Made by a program: the position numbers and the translations under genes
Assembly (NCBI GenBank): GCA_037157565.1
Contig: JAZHRO010000012.1
Location: 57,155,501 to 57,219,500 of the forward strand
DNA: 64,000 bases
Direction: 5' to 3'
From: Thalassia testudinum
Taxonomy: Eukaryota > Streptophyta > Magnoliopsida > Alismatales > Hydrocharitaceae
Shown here: piece after piece, positions 40,504 to 52,508 of the stretch
How positions within the stretch are numbered: the stretch's first letter is position 1
How the letters are laid out: each line of letters opens with the position of its first letter
Notes under the pieces: model-generated
Seen by the model: the letters and a program-made list of their open reading frames with translations, nothing else
Told to the model about the DNA's origin: nothing
Databases searched by the model: none

Positions 40504-41005
40504 CCCCTTCCAACCACTCATTCAAGGCATTCACTCCACTTGCAACTACTCTACACCTCACCTAGCTACCTTTAAGCTCTCTTGTAATCGCCAGAGACGA
40601 CGAGCCGCCGACGGAGCCTTCTCTACCACCGTGGCTACCTCACCGCCCTCCCTCCCTCTCTCTTTCTTCCCTTCTTTTAAGCTTTACTTTACTTATGTTT
40701 AAGCATGTATCTAATGTTGTAATTTATGAACTAAAGCTGCATGATTAATGAAGTTGTTTTCCATTTGGTTGCTTACTCTATTTCATATTCAAGTTGCATG
40801 TTAAGAATGAAACGATTCCAACCCTAATCACTCTCTCTCTCTCTCTCTCTTTTCACCCGCGCCGTTTCGCAAGCAAAACTCCGCGATTTTCGTGACAATA
40901 AGTGACAAGAAAAATCCAGTTTTTACACCTCCCTGAGACCAACACTTGGACTCACATCCGTTTCTTTACTTTAAAATCGGCGTGCAAGTGCAAACTATAA
41001 TGACA

Positions 41006-41777
41006 CTTCCAAACACACGCGCACGAACGCACGTCACAACCCACCCAAAACCAAATCCTCACCAGATTCGAATACCTGCCCAACCTACACAACTAGTCCC
41101 ACCCACCCACCCGACACCCTACCTGGTCCCCTTTGTCCCGTCCTTCCTTGACGCCTACCACCCTCCCACCTTCATCAACTCTCCCTCCTAGCCAGCCCTT
41201 CGATGCACCCTCACAACCTCAATCCCAGTCAGTCCATCTCACCCTCACAGTCATCCACCCACGACCAACAACAACTCACCAAGCCTAATCTTAACCCACT
41301 TCGGGTACCTCGTCTACTTGGCCTCGTCTCCTGCCTCGCCAACCTCTCCCTCACCGTCCTCTTCTCCAACAGAATTTCAGATGCGTCCCTGACTCCACTC
41401 AGATTTCGAAAGAGCTCCCTTCTTTTATAAGACAGCTATTTTGGAGGAGATATACAATCTGCCACCAAACTTGGCAGAACTCGCCAGTACCCCACCATCA
41501 ACAACTATCTACATCAGTTCTGCACTTCAACTCACAACAAGCTACGTGGCTACTTGACTAGTTCCAGCGGATTGTCTCATTTGTCCCAGGTGTTCCCATC
41601 CTTGTACACGTGTTACATTTGTAGCGGCTCTATATACTCAACCTCACTATACGCCTCAATCTACCAAACACCCCTCATCACACATCACTCCTCATCGCTT
41701 TCAGAGAGCAAGGGTTTTTTTTTGTCGCTATCGTCCACTTCAGCAACTTCCTATCGATTCAGTTGACTCCTGCTAAA
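41006..41777. other. C-rich stretch between H and copia K1
   Basis: Cytosine-rich, with open but low-complexity Pro/Ser/Thr frames that I do not call. Part of it (about 41560-41777, with a TATATACTC box near 41632) may be the leader or remnant 5' LTR of K1, but it does not match the K1 3' LTR by eye and no initiator-tRNA primer site was found. Confidence 0.5.
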
Positions 41778-42018
41778 ATGGCCTCCTCGACAACGAACTT
41801 GGTGGCCTCCCCATCCACCACAACAGGTGTCCATCATTTCCTCTCTTTAAAGTTGAGTGCCACTAACTACCTTCTGTGGAAGACTCAAGTTTTGCCATTA
41901 CTTTGATCACATGGCCTTATCGGTCTCATTGAGGGAACTGATAATTGCCCCCCAGTACCAGCAATTGGCTCCTCCACTAACTCTGCAACCACAACCACAG
42001 ATGATTTAGTAGCCTAGG
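41778..42018 (+). pseudogene. gag: K1 gag, N-terminal piece
   Basis: ATG at 41778, then Asn-Tyr-Leu-Leu-Trp-Lys, the usual copia gag start motif, near residue 32. Stops near 41904 and 42013. Interrupted by S4 at 42019. Confidence 0.75.
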
Positions 42019-44837
42019 TGGGGACATCGTCGAATGCTGCGTTTCTTACTCTTAATGATTAATTCGTTATAGTATATTACAAACAATGGTCACCGGTTTA
42101 CAATTTATTACTCGGAATTAAAACTTTCCCGAGGTCGAACTCAGGGAGCACACGTCATTCTAGCAATATAAAGGTTCACAATTCTGTTACAAAAAGAATA
42201 AGAGGGAGAGAGAGAGAGAGTGGGCAAAAGTTCTCTTTTTTGGCTTCTTCTTCTTCTTCTCTCTTCTTCTTCTTCTCTTTTAGCCAATTCTTCTCTTCTT
42301 CAATTTGCCTTCTTCTTTCTTCTTTTTCTTTGCTGCGGATGCCTCTTCTTTCTTTCTTGTTTTCAGCTGCTGCCTCTTTCTTCTCTCTTCTTTTCTTCTG
42401 TGTCTTCTTCTTTTCTTCAGCAGCTCCGTCCTTCTTCTTCCTTCTTCTTTCCTTCTCTTCTTCTCTGATTTTCTTCTTTCTCTTTTCTTCCTTGATCTGG
42501 ACGTCGGATTCTTCGCGTCGGATGCCTTATCGGCGTTGTTGCTACAGTGCCTCCTTCAGTCTGCTGTCTTCTTTTCTTCTTCAGCTTCTTCCTCTTCTTC
42601 TCTTCGCTGCGGCTTCTCCTTCACCTTCTTCTTCTTCTCTGCTACTACTTCTTTGCGGCTAAGTCCTCTCTGCCCCTCTCTTCTTCTTCCCTACCTGTTC
42701 ACTGCACACACACTAGCGCAAAACCTACCCCTACCCTTCCCGCGCAGCTCTCTCTCTCTGAATCTCTCTTTGGTACGCTCTCCCAGAGTCGGGTTATCGG
42801 GTCAGGTCGTGTGCCCGGGTCCAGGCGCATCGGCGTGGGTGTGGTGCGCAAGGAGTGCACAGGAGTGAGGGGTAATTGGGTCGCGGGTTAGATCCGTGTG
42901 GGTAGTGCCGCGGACGAGACCTGGTGAATAGGTGAGGGACCTCACCCCAGTGTTATCGGAAGCAACCAGCGTATGACACTTTTTCAATTTATGTGTGGGC
43001 ATGCGCCCACACACTTTCAAGGTGGGACTAAAGTCCCACCTGATGCTTCGCACGCTTGCAGGCAGGAAGCTTTGAGCGATTGGGGCAGCAGCTGAGGCTT
43101 GCGACCCCAATTGAAGACCTGGGCACTCTCGCGGAAGTCTTCTGCGTTGCCTGGGGCTTACGCCTGAAGTTGGAGAGGCTTGGAGCAGCTTGCGAGCTTG
43201 CTCCAAGCTTGTCGTCAATGGTGGCAAGGGGGCGCGACCTGAAAACGCTAAAACAGCCTTGCGGCCACGTCAAAAATCTCAGGGAACTTCGCCAGAGCAC
43301 GGCGAAGGCGGTGCTGGGGTCGACGTGGCGTGGGGAGGCCAGAGTGTGCGTGAGAGTGGGTGTGTTCGAGAGGTGTTCTGGGTGTGTGGAGTGATGGTGT
43401 GAGTGGGGGAAATGTTGGGTGGAGTGAGGGGATGCTTATGGGCTTGTCGGCGAGGGGTGGGATGGCCTATGGAGGTGGAGTGGCCTCGCAGGAGTTGGTG
43501 GCCGGAGGTGGAACAGATGGTGGTGGTAGTGGCAGTCGGGGGGTTAAAAGTGATAGTTGAAGAGGGGGAATTTAAGAGGAGAGTAAGGGAAAGGTTTTGA
43601 CCTATTTAACTGACGAAATGGGGGAAGGAGGCGCTCGGTGCGTGCCTGCCGACGCCGGAGACGAAGGTACCCAGAGGGGGGGTAACGGCGGCGGGGAAGA
43701 GGTTGGGAAGGCGCCAGCTGGTGCGGCCTGGCGTGGGAGGATGAGGCAGAGTAAACTCTGCTGCAGGTGTGGTAGCAGAGCGACGAGGAGGAGGAGGAAG
43801 AGTCGCCGGAGCCTGTGGGCACTTGACCGGAGGAGGAGACGAAGATTAGGGGTTTCGTTCGGCCAAAACAGGCTTGAAGGAAACGGCTGCCCCTGCCGCT
43901 CCTTATAAAGGTGCTGGCGAGGAGAGGATCTCGAGGGGGCAACGTGAGGAGCTCGCCGGAGAATGGCCGGAAAGCAGACCCATTCCTTTCGTGCGTTCGC
44001 ACGAGAGGCATGGGCAGCTGCAGGGCAATGGGGAGGGTCCCTGCAAAAGAGGCCAACGCAGGAAACCTCCCTTTCGTTCCTGAGAGCGGCCCTCATACCC
44101 TGCACGGCGCCATCCTCAGCGCAAGGTTGCCGGAGGTATGGGCGCCTGCGTGGGGTGGCAGAGGGGCCGTTTTGCAAAGAACGAAAGAGAAGATGGGGGG
44201 CTAAATGCAAGGGTTCAAAAAGATAAGGGTCAAAAAGTAATTCAAGAGGACTAATTTGTAAAGTCAGTCAAAATGGTCTTCTCTTAGGCCCAAATTTTTG
44301 TATCAACCTAATTTGGATCTTAGGAATTCAATGGTGTAATTTGATTTTAGGTTTGACCATGTTTGACTGGTCAATTTACACAAAAACCCAAGTTAGGTCA
44401 AAAATTGTGTATGGTTCTCAATTTAGGTCAAAACAGGTTCTACTGGCTAAATTGAAGGTTCTAAAACCTAGAGGATGTTTTTCCATGATTTTTAGAGGGT
44501 TTATTTGACTTTTATCTTGCCAGGAACTTTGTGAATTGAAGTGGGTTTATTTTTAAGGTTACAGAATGTCATTTAATTCCTAAAAGTTGCTATAACCCTT
44601 TTCGGCTCAGGTTATCCTACTTTCTTTCTTATTAAGCTCATTTGACCTGTATTCAAACCATTAGACACCTCGATTGTGTACTGCATTGGTAAAATTACAG
44701 TTTTACTCCTTATGAATTGTTTTATTTTTAAGTTTGGAATTCTCTGAGTTAGATTTTTCCTTAGGTTTTGTAGGAGCTTTTGCATACTTATTTAGATCAA
44801 ATTGTGCTAGTTAGGGTTCATGATGAAGCTCTCATCA
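42019..44837 (-). mobile_element. S4: solo LTR of the A1 family, reverse orientation
   Basis: Minus-strand start TGATGAGAG at 44837, with a terminal hairpin (44821-44837), and the same order of blocks as the A1 LTR, including the CT/GA-rich tract (42200-42680) and a TTATAAAG box near 43902. Flanks CTAGG (42014-42018) and CCAGG (44838-44842) are a 5-bp duplication with one transition. K1 gag reads on after it. The GA-rich and GC-rich open frames inside are not genes. Confidence 0.85.
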
Positions 44838-44967
44838 CCAGGCATGGCATGCTTGAGATTTGATGCTTCTCAGCTGGCTCATTGCATACCTATCTAAAGA
44901 AGTCCTTCCTACTGTCATTGGACTTAACACGAGTATTGATGTCTGGAATGCTCTCAAGGAAGCATAC
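44838..44967 (+). pseudogene. gag: K1 gag, middle piece
   Basis: Short piece encoding a Val-Trp-Asn-Ala-Leu-Lys-Glu-Ala-Tyr motif typical of copia gag, with small frame changes. Ends in CATAC, the S5 target site. Confidence 0.7.
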
Positions 44968-47223
44968 TGATGTGGAAAATATGTGGTTTGTTAAATGATG
45001 TAATTAGTGTCGTTACAATGCATAAATCTGCAATCAAGGTTTTACATTTATAATACCTAGATTGTGGAGTATTTAGGGTCGTCCAAGGAGGCCAATTTGT
45101 TAGTCACAAAGAATGGGTTCTTTCTCTCACTTCTCAAATCAACACATAACTTTTTGTATTTTTTTTATTTTGTTGTTTTTAGGATTTTTAGAAACAATTG
45201 GGTTTTGTGCGAAGATGAATTACACTACAACTAATCCTAAGTGACAATAATGAAGTCTTCTCCTCTAAGCTCACCCTAGGCAAGTGTGCCTAGGGTAATT
45301 AGAAGAGAAGAGTGTGATGTGCACTACACTAATACAAGAAGAAAGCACACTAATTTTAAACATGAACTTGGAAGGCAATGAAAATTTGTATTACTAGCAG
45401 AGTAAAATATAGGTAGAGGAATGCTTATACAAGAACATTAAACTGCTTGCTAAAATAAAAGGTAGAGTAAAAGATAAAGAAGAAGGGGTGATTCTGGTAG
45501 AAGATCCAGGTGACCCTTGCTCCAAGTGTGGTTGCCCCACACTTGAAAAGAACTCTACTTCTCTTCCTTTTTCGATTGGTCTTCCTTCAAGCTCTTCCTC
45601 CAAGGTGGGTGTCGACCAGCTTGATGAAGATCCTCCTTGCCTGGCCATCCCCTTTAGGTTGAAGATGACCTCCTCCTTGGCGTGGCTAAGGGAGAAGAGA
45701 GAGAGGAAGAAGGCACCATGGGGGTGGGTAGGTTGCCCCCTTGATCTTCTTCTATCCTTCTTCTTCCTTGGCGTGGATGTAAGAACCTAACTAATGGTAT
45801 GGGTGGAACCTATCTAATGGAGAGGAGATGGTTTTAAGGTGGTGGTTAGATGTGTTTTTATAGGAAGGGAAGGTGGTGGTTGGTGTGGAGATAGGTCTAG
45901 GGCTAGGATTCATTTTTAAGGTGGTTAGGGGTGGTTATGTAGATCCTAGGGTTAAGACTAGTTGGCGCTAAATGTAGGGTTTCCTAGGTGAGTGGTTATG
46001 GGTTGGAGGCCACCCTTGGTGGACGTCCATGGGTGTAGGGATGCCTTGAATTTGGTGCCAAGTGGGGGCTTCTAGAAGGGTTCCTATGTGGCACCAAAAT
46101 GGGTGGTTGAGAAGGGTTTAGGTGTTGGATGGAGGGTTGGGATGGAAGGGTGTTTGATGCCAAAAACCAAGGTGGTTATAGGATGGTTTTGGCACCAAAA
46201 TGGTGGAGACTTTTGGTGGTGGAGTGGGGTGGAAGGGTGCCAATAATTGGCGCCAAAATTGGGTAGGACTAGGTAGCTTAGGTGGACTAGGTGTAGAGCT
46301 ATTTGGTGGAGCTTAGTTAGGTAGGTTTTAGGGTTAAGTTGGGTTGCCAACGAGGTGCCTAGCTAAGCTAAGCTAACTTAGCTAGTAGGGAGTAGGGTTG
46401 GAGGCATAGGGAGCTAGGGTTTTGAGAGAGAAGAGCTGGAGGTAGTTATCTTGAGCTGCACTGGAGTTGGTTGCTGTTGAAGAGAGCTACAAAGAGCTAC
46501 CTTAGCTGGCTTAGCTTGCTAGTTCTTTGCTAGCTGCTAAGCCAAGCTAAGATGAGTTGGCTTTTGCTGATGTGAGCTAAGGTAAGCTAGGTTTGATCTT
46601 CTCGAAGATTACTGAGCTAGCTAGAGTAGCTAGCTTAGGTCAAGTAGTTGAGCTAGTTGAGCTGAGTTGAGCCTCCGGGAGTTGGACTTGAGTTGGCCTG
46701 AGTTGGTAAAGGTCATCTTCAGCTAACCAGGTCTAGCTAGTAGCTAGACTTAGTCAGGTTGAACTTCTAGTGAACTCTTCTGAGTTGGAGGAGCTAGAAT
46801 GGAGCTGGGATCAATTGACTTGATCTAGTTTGAGCTGCCATCTAGCTAAGGTAAGTTGAATGGAGCTAAGGTGAACTAGCTAGAGCTACCATTTAGCTGA
46901 GATGAGCTGAATGGATCTAGGGATGAGTTGATCCAGCTAGAATGAGCTGGGAGTCAGCTGGGATGAGTTGGATCTAGCTGGAATTCAGCTGAAAGGAGCT
47001 TCTTCTTCATCTTCTGCCTTCCTGAGTGGTAGGGTTTTAGGGATCTGACTATCCGTTCATCCCTAACACTCAAATAAACATGTCAAAAATACAACAAAAC
47101 ATGCAATGCATGCCTAACCTAATTGATGCCTAAATGCAGCCCAAAAATCCATTTGTGGAGTTAAAATCCTAAGAACTATGTTTGTTTTAGGTCATAAGAA
47201 TGATGATAAACTGTCATTTATCA
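44968..47223 (-). mobile_element. S5: solo LTR with perfect target duplication
   Basis: TGATGTGG at 44968 to TTTATCA at 47223, flanked by CATAC on both sides (44963-44967, 47224-47228). K1 gag resumes right after it. The minus-strand start TGATAAA with TTTATCA (47204-47223) forms a terminal hairpin like those of A1 and S4, so I read the LTR on the minus strand and place it with the Athila-like group; this is inference. No coding sequence. About 46330-47000 is a GAGCTAG-rich low-complexity tract. Confidence 0.8.
46330..47000. repeat. Degenerate AGCTRAG/AGTTGAG low-complexity repeat in S5
   Basis: Dozens of short, irregular copies of AGCTAG, GAGCTG and GAGTTG. No fixed period. The density is far above the surroundings. 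Confidence 0.75.
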
Positions 47224-48130
47224 CATACAAGAATTCTTCAGTTATGTATGCAACTCCAAGCACTCAAGAAAGGAGAGGGCAACATTCCAACCTTGTTGCA
47301 GAAAGCTATGTATTTGCTAGATGAGCTCTTTGCTGCAGGTTAGAAAGTCAATCTAGTTGAATTTAACGCTATCATCTTTTAAAACTTGGGTAGTGATTAC
47401 AATGATTTAGTAGCAACCCTCGCTGCTCGACCAACAGCCGTCAGCTATTCCGAGTTACAAAGTATCCTCATTACACATGAAATTCGTCTCCAGCAAAACT
47501 CCACACCAGTTAGTGAGCTCACCCAGACTACCAACACTGCTCAATTTTGCACCAATTAGCGAGCTCCCTTCGCCTCTCGAGGAAGAGGTCGAGGACATGG
47601 TCGTTACAATAATAATAGACATTCCCCCTGGCCTGTATGTGAGGTAGCAGGTCATGGTCCCTATAAATGCTTCTACCGGAAACAACCTCAAGGAAGAGTA
47701 CAATCATCACAGGCCAACATCATGGAGACCTCTCCTCTTATTCCTGCCCATGAAAATTGGTATGTTAATAGCGAAGCATCACATCATATTACCAATAGTA
47801 CTCAGAACCTTTCCAATTCTTAGCCTTATCGAGGATTTGAAATTGTTAATGTCAACAACGGTTAGGGTATGAGAATCACCCACATTGGTTCTAAGGAGCT
47901 TTCTTATCCCACTTTCTCTTTCTCCCTCAAAAATGTTCTCTGTACCCCTAAAGTTTCGATGTTCTTACTTTCAGTATATTAATTCTGTAAGGATAATAAT
48001 TGTTCTATTGAGTTTACTAATAGTCTATTATTTATTAAAGATCGCCACACCTCTCGGAACCTTCTCCAAGGAATCAATGATGGTGGACTCTACCGTTTGC
48101 CCCAACGATCTTCATCTATTTCCATTCCAC
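47224..48130 (+). pseudogene. K1 gag C-terminus and protease
   Basis: Gag helices (Ala-Met-Tyr-Leu-Leu-Asp-Glu-Leu), a Gly/Arg-rich nucleocapsid region near 47570-47610, a poor zinc-knuckle remnant near 47637, then the protease site, where the usual Asp-Ser-Gly-Ala-Ser is read as Asn-Ser-Glu-Ala-Ser (47767-47781). The catalytic Asp is lost. Frame changes occur near 47560 and 47820. Confidence 0.75.
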
Positions 48131-48900
48131 CATCTGCCCTTGTTGTGGTCCATGACTCCTAGCACCTTTGGCATGACCATTTGGGACATCCTCAGCCTAA
48201 GACCGTGAATAGTATTTTGCGCAGTCTTGGTCTTCAATATATTTCTTCTTCTTCTAATAATTGTTCATCGTGCATGTTGGGAAAACTAACTCGAGTTCAC
48301 CTACCTGTTACATGCACACGCAGTACTACACCTTTTCAGTTAGTCTTTAGTGATGTTTGGGGTCATGTACCATGTAGCTCTAAATTTGGTTATAAATATT
48401 TTATCTTATTCATTGATGATTTCTCCAAGTATGTTTGGCTTTATCCTTTGAAAACCAAAAGTCAAGTTGCATTTGTCTTTACTAGCTTCTATAACATGGT
48501 CACATGTCAATTCAACACAGAAATTAAAAATTTACAGTCTGATGGAGGTGGAGAATACCAAGGTCTTAAAGCATTAAAGAATCATTCATCGAATTTCTTA
48601 CCCTCACACCCATGAACAAAACGGTGCTTCTGAAAGGAAAAGTCAACACATCGTAGATACTGGTCTTACACTTCTTGCACATGCATCGCCATCACACACC
48701 TTTTGGCATTTTGCCTTTATCATTGCCACTTATCTCATTAACAGTTTGCCAACCACCACCTTAAATAACCAAAATCTTTATTTGTATCTTTACAAAATAA
48801 ATCCATATTATAGTTTCCTTCGCACCTTTGGCTATATCGTCTACCTACTACTATGACCATACCAAGCACATAAATTCTCCTACCGAACAAGGAAATGTGT
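48131..48900 (+). pseudogene. pol: K1 integrase
   Basis: GAG_pre-integrase motif Leu-Trp-His-Asp-His-Leu-Gly-His spans the frame junction at about 48165-48190. Core frame 48181-48615 has Cys-Ser-Ser-Cys, Phe-Ser-Asp-Val-Trp-Gly near 48345 and Ser-Asp-Gly-Gly-Gly-Glu near 48538. After a frameshift near 48610, the Asn-Gly-Ala-Ser-Glu-Arg motif with the third acidic residue is read near 48625. Confidence 0.82.
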
Positions 48901-49315
48901 GATGTTTGGATATGCTTCTAGTCACCATGGGTACCCTTGCTATGATATTTCCACCACTAAACTTTATATTGCTCGCTTTGTTCGCTTTGATGAAACCACC
49001 TTTCCCTACAAAGAAGTCTCTCTCCTTGGCCCTCCACCTCCCTCTCCTCCACTACTGCCCACTACTCCATGGTTAGCAATCCCTGTTGCTACTCCACCAA
49101 ATATTGGCTCCACCTCTCCCTCAACAAACACTCCAATTGCAAATTCTCCTCCTACCTTACTGTTGCACTTACCACAAGCTCAGCATCAACTTCATCCACA
49201 ACAGCGTATTAACTATTGCGAGTTAGCTAGATTAAACAGGCACTGTGGACATCCTCTTCCTGAAGCTCTAATGGCATCTGTCGGGAAGGATATAGAACCA
49301 ACCTCCTACATTTAA
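48899..49315 (+). pseudogene. pol: K1 linker between integrase and RT
   Basis: Open for 138 codons: end of the integrase C-terminal region (Gly-Tyr motif, Ala-Arg-Phe-Val-Arg-Phe), then the Pro/Ser/Thr-rich spacer usual in copia pol, and the first residues before RT. TAA at 49313-49315. Confidence 0.75.
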
Positions 49316-50119
49316 GCCGCCAAAAATCCAAACTGGAGATCGGCAATGGCTGCAGAATACAATCCTCTTTAGGATAATCAAACTTGGATAGTTGTTCCCT
49401 GACAACCTAATATGAATGTCATTGGGTGCAAGTGGGTTTTTTGTTTAAAACTAACTTCCCATGGAAAGATTGATAGGTACAAAGCACGCTTAGTTGCCAA
49501 AGGATACAATCAACGAGAATGTTTGGATTACAATGAGACATTTAGTCTTGTTATCAAGCCAACTACAATCAGACTGGTCTTATCTCTTGCAGTATCTAAC
49601 CACTGGGACATACGTTAAATTAATGTTAGTAATGCATTCCTCAATGGCTTCCTCAATGAAACTATTTACATCGCTCAACCACTAAGATTCTTTGACATTG
49701 ACAAGCCAAATTATGTCTGCAAACTACAATGATCCTTATGTGGTCTCAAGCAAGCACCCCGAGCTTGGTTCAGCTGCCTTAGTCAATTCCTTCAGGAAAT
49801 GGGTTTTCACTCATTTAAAATAGATACTTCACTATTTGCTTGGAAAACAGCTACTAAAACCCTCTATGTACTTGTCTATGTTGACAATATTTTAATTACT
49901 GGGAATTCAACCAAAAAAATATCATGGCTCATAAACACATTAAGGAGTTTTGCATTCAGGATCTGGGAAAATTGCATTACTTTCTTGGAATGGAAGTCAA
50001 ATTTCATAACAGTGGTCTTCTTATCTCTCAACAGAAATACATCATCGACCTGCTATAGAAAACCAATATGCTGGAATGCAAACCTATTCAAATGCCTATG
50101 GCTACCACAACAACTTTAA
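49316..50119 (+). pseudogene. pol: K1 reverse transcriptase (RVT_2), catalytic motif changed
   Basis: Cys-Lys-Trp-Val-Phe near 49424, [10 protein letters not shown] near 49470, Asn-Ala-Phe-Leu-Asn-Gly near 49630, Leu-Lys-Gln-Ala-Pro-Arg near 49745. The catalytic box at 49877-49888 reads Tyr-Val-Asp-Asn instead of Tyr-Val-Asp-Asp. Several stops. Confidence 0.82.
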
Positions 50120-50818
50120 CCTCCACTGGGACGAAATTAGAGGACCCTACTCTACATTGACAAATCCCTGGTGCACTTCCGTATCTTTTCCTTACCTAAC
50201 CAGACTTCTCCTTCGCAGTCAACAAAGCATGTCAGTTCATGAATAATCCTTCCATTGCCCATTGGGAACATGTCAAATGGATACTACGATACCTGAAAGG
50301 AACCATCTCCTATGGTTTGCACATCTGTCCAAGCTCATGTTTCACACTTCAAGCATATTCTGATGCTGATTAGGGTGGGTACACAAAAGATCGCCGCTTA
50401 TTTGGTGGATATCTAATTTTCATAGGGAGCACTCTTTTAACTTAGTCCTCCAAAAAGCAGCTGCTCCTCAATAGAATTAGAATACAAAGCACTTGCAAAT
50501 GTCACTGCAGAACTCATTTGGCTTCGTTCCCTACTAAAAGAATTACATATTATCACTTCCTTGACTCCAATACTCTGGTGTGATAATATTGAAACCACAT
50601 ATCTTTTGGCAAACCTGATCTTCCATGCATGTATCAAACATATTGAGGTTGACTATCGCTTTGTATGTGAACAAGTATCCCAAGGATAACTCAAAGTCAA
50701 ATTCATTTCAACCAAAATCAGTTAGCTGACATCATGACAAAAGCATTGCCTCACAAACTTTTTTGTTCAATTCGACTAAAAGCAAGCATTCAACAGTCAG
50801 GTGTAACGTAGCTCCGCT
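50120..50818 (+). pseudogene. pol: K1 RNase H region
   Basis: Read in pieces: His-Trp-Glu motif near 50260, Leu-Lys-Gly-Thr near 50295, Ser-Asp-Ala-Asp near 50358, Ala-Asp-Ile-Met-Thr-Lys-Ala-Leu near 50730. Stops in every frame. Confidence 0.75.
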
Positions 50819-50821
50819 GAT

Positions 50822-51221
50822 TGAGGGGGGATGTTAACGAATGCTACAATCTCGCAATGTTTGAGATTTCTTTGTACAACCAAAACTGAGTCTATCCCTT
50901 AGAACTCGGGAATCGTTGTAACAAGTTGGTCAATTGCTACGAATTCACAATGACTTAAAAACCAACCAAAATCATGTAAAGAAATCGCTATAAATATACA
51001 ATAGAGGATGACTCAAAGTTTTGAGTCAAAAATCCACATTAACAAGTAGTTCCTATGCCATTTTGCTTGATAGTTGGTCTCTTTTCAAGGTGGACATTCA
51101 ATCGGTTTGAGTGGATTTAAGTTGACAAAGTAGTCACCATCACTTAATCAAATTGATTGGGCGAGGCTGTTTGGGTCACCAGATTGGGTTGATAGGCTGG
51201 GTGGAACCCAAAATTTTTACA
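50822..51221 (+). mobile_element. K1 polypurine tract and 3' LTR (end approximate)
   Basis: TGAGGGGGGA (50822-50831), then LTR start TGTTAACGAATG at 50832. A TATAAATATA box lies near 50991. The end at TTTTACA (51221) is a guess from the TG...CA rule. Confidence 0.55.
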
Positions 51222-51537
51222 CATGCATGTTTAACAAAATTAGCATGCTATATTCTTCACAACTTTTTTATATTGGTTGGTTGAAAATAAACAAAAAATT
51301 GAAGGTAGAAATCGATGACAACCAATGATGCAAACTCATTTTACGACAAGCCATGAAGAAATTACACCAAATTATTTCACATGTGCATACCATTTACAAA
51401 CTGCAAGCTCCTGAAAATTTTGCAGATACTGCCCATATGCAAACTAAAATCTGTACATGTGCTGACTAAAAGTTCACCATTACATATTGAATTGAGCGGG
51501 ATATATGTCGAGCAACTTAAGAAAAAAAATTACAAGA

Positions 51538-51666
51538 TTACGTGTTACATTTGCTTCTTGTGACGCTGCAACTATTATAAGAAGAGACCTGTAGTCTCTG
51601 AGGTGAATGTGGAAAATCTATAGGTGTTGCTGGGATGACAATTGCTCCTTCAGGAACTCCTTCAAC
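51538..51666 (-). CDS. Possible terminal exon of a host gene or captured fragment
   Basis: On the minus strand a frame opens after a splice-acceptor-like CCAACAG (51667-51673) and runs 42 codons to TAA (51538-51540). The peptide starts Val-Glu-Gly-Val-Pro-Glu-Gly-Ala-Ile-Val-Ile-Pro and looks like ordinary, non-repetitive protein, unlike the surrounding AT-rich DNA. I do not recognise the family and found no other exon up to 53 kb. It may be chance. Confidence 0.22.
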   Translation of the reverse strand, partial: VEGVPEGAIVIPATPIDFPHSPQRLQVSSYNSCSVTRSKCNT

Positions 51667-52508
51667 CTGTTGGAATCATTCAACATCTGTTGGTTAATTT
51701 CAAGCAGCTGATTAGGAATGAATTGGTCACATATTAATTAATTCTTCCAAACGAAATCCATATTTCCTGAAATGAACCAAAGGTCGAGCTTTTTATCCTA
51801 TTTGAGAGTTGAGATATCATAATTTTATCACATGCACTCTCCAACTGCAAAAGAGAGATGTAACACGAAAGAAATAATGCTTAAAATCAAGTTAAATGAA
51901 TAGAAGTAATACACATTCTTTAAGAAAAAAAAGAAAAGAAAACTAATAGGCTAAGTTGGCTAACAGTCAAAGCATGTAAATGAAAACCAAAGTGACCAAG
52001 AACAAAAAAATTTGCCAGACACCAATCAATTCAATAGTTCAATTTAGTAGCGTACCATAGGCAGTCAAATCTCTTTAAGCGATTGCTCATGGTAGGAAAA
52101 ATGCTATGTAAGATATGGTATTCCTTGGAAGAACAGTTGGGTTTTATTATCATAAACATAAGAATCACTAGAAATGAGTGAGAGTTATGAATTGTACCAC
52201 CAGCCAAAATGAAGTTTTGCCAAACCAATACTCATTTTGCCAAACCAACACTCATTTTTGAAAATGAATTTCAAATAAAAGAACCACAACTTGTGTGCAT
52301 GTTGTAGATGTACAAGACACATATCATTACTTGTGTGCTTAGTTGGAATGTGGTGCTTGCTACCAAATTATTAGGATTTGTATATCACGGAAAGAAATAC
52401 CAGATTGCTTAATAATGAAAAGGAAAATTGGTACAAGTAGACGAGAATGGAAACATCACATAACATAGGTAGTTTGGGAAACAGGATCTTACTAGCTAGG
52501 CCTGGGGT

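Larger units (their letters stand above)
39634..41005 (+). mobile_element. H 3' LTR (3' end approximate)
   Basis: Starts with the 8-bp palindrome TGATATCA right after the polypurine tract. Related to the E3 LTR in its early part (TCCGACATCC string, GATC palindromes). A-box-like and B-box-like strings at 40094 and 40136, a 17-bp perfect hairpin at 40432-40470, TATTTAAA at 40496-40503, and a CT microsatellite near 40834-40851. The end is placed near TGACA at 41005 by analogy and could be off by tens of bases. Confidence 0.7.
41778..51221 (+). mobile_element. K1: decayed Ty1/copia element with two solo LTRs in its gag
   Basis: Copia order on the plus strand: gag start (41778), protease, GAG_pre-integrase, integrase (about 48150-48900), RT (about 49380-50110), RNase H (to about 50810), polypurine tract and 3' LTR. 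Integrase before RT defines copia. S4 and S5 split the gag. Many stops and frameshifts, plus changed catalytic residues, show that it is long dead. Confidence 0.85.

Noticed and set aside
45394..46350. Small frames inside S5
   Set aside because: Inside a solo LTR, no motif, composition follows the surrounding repeat.
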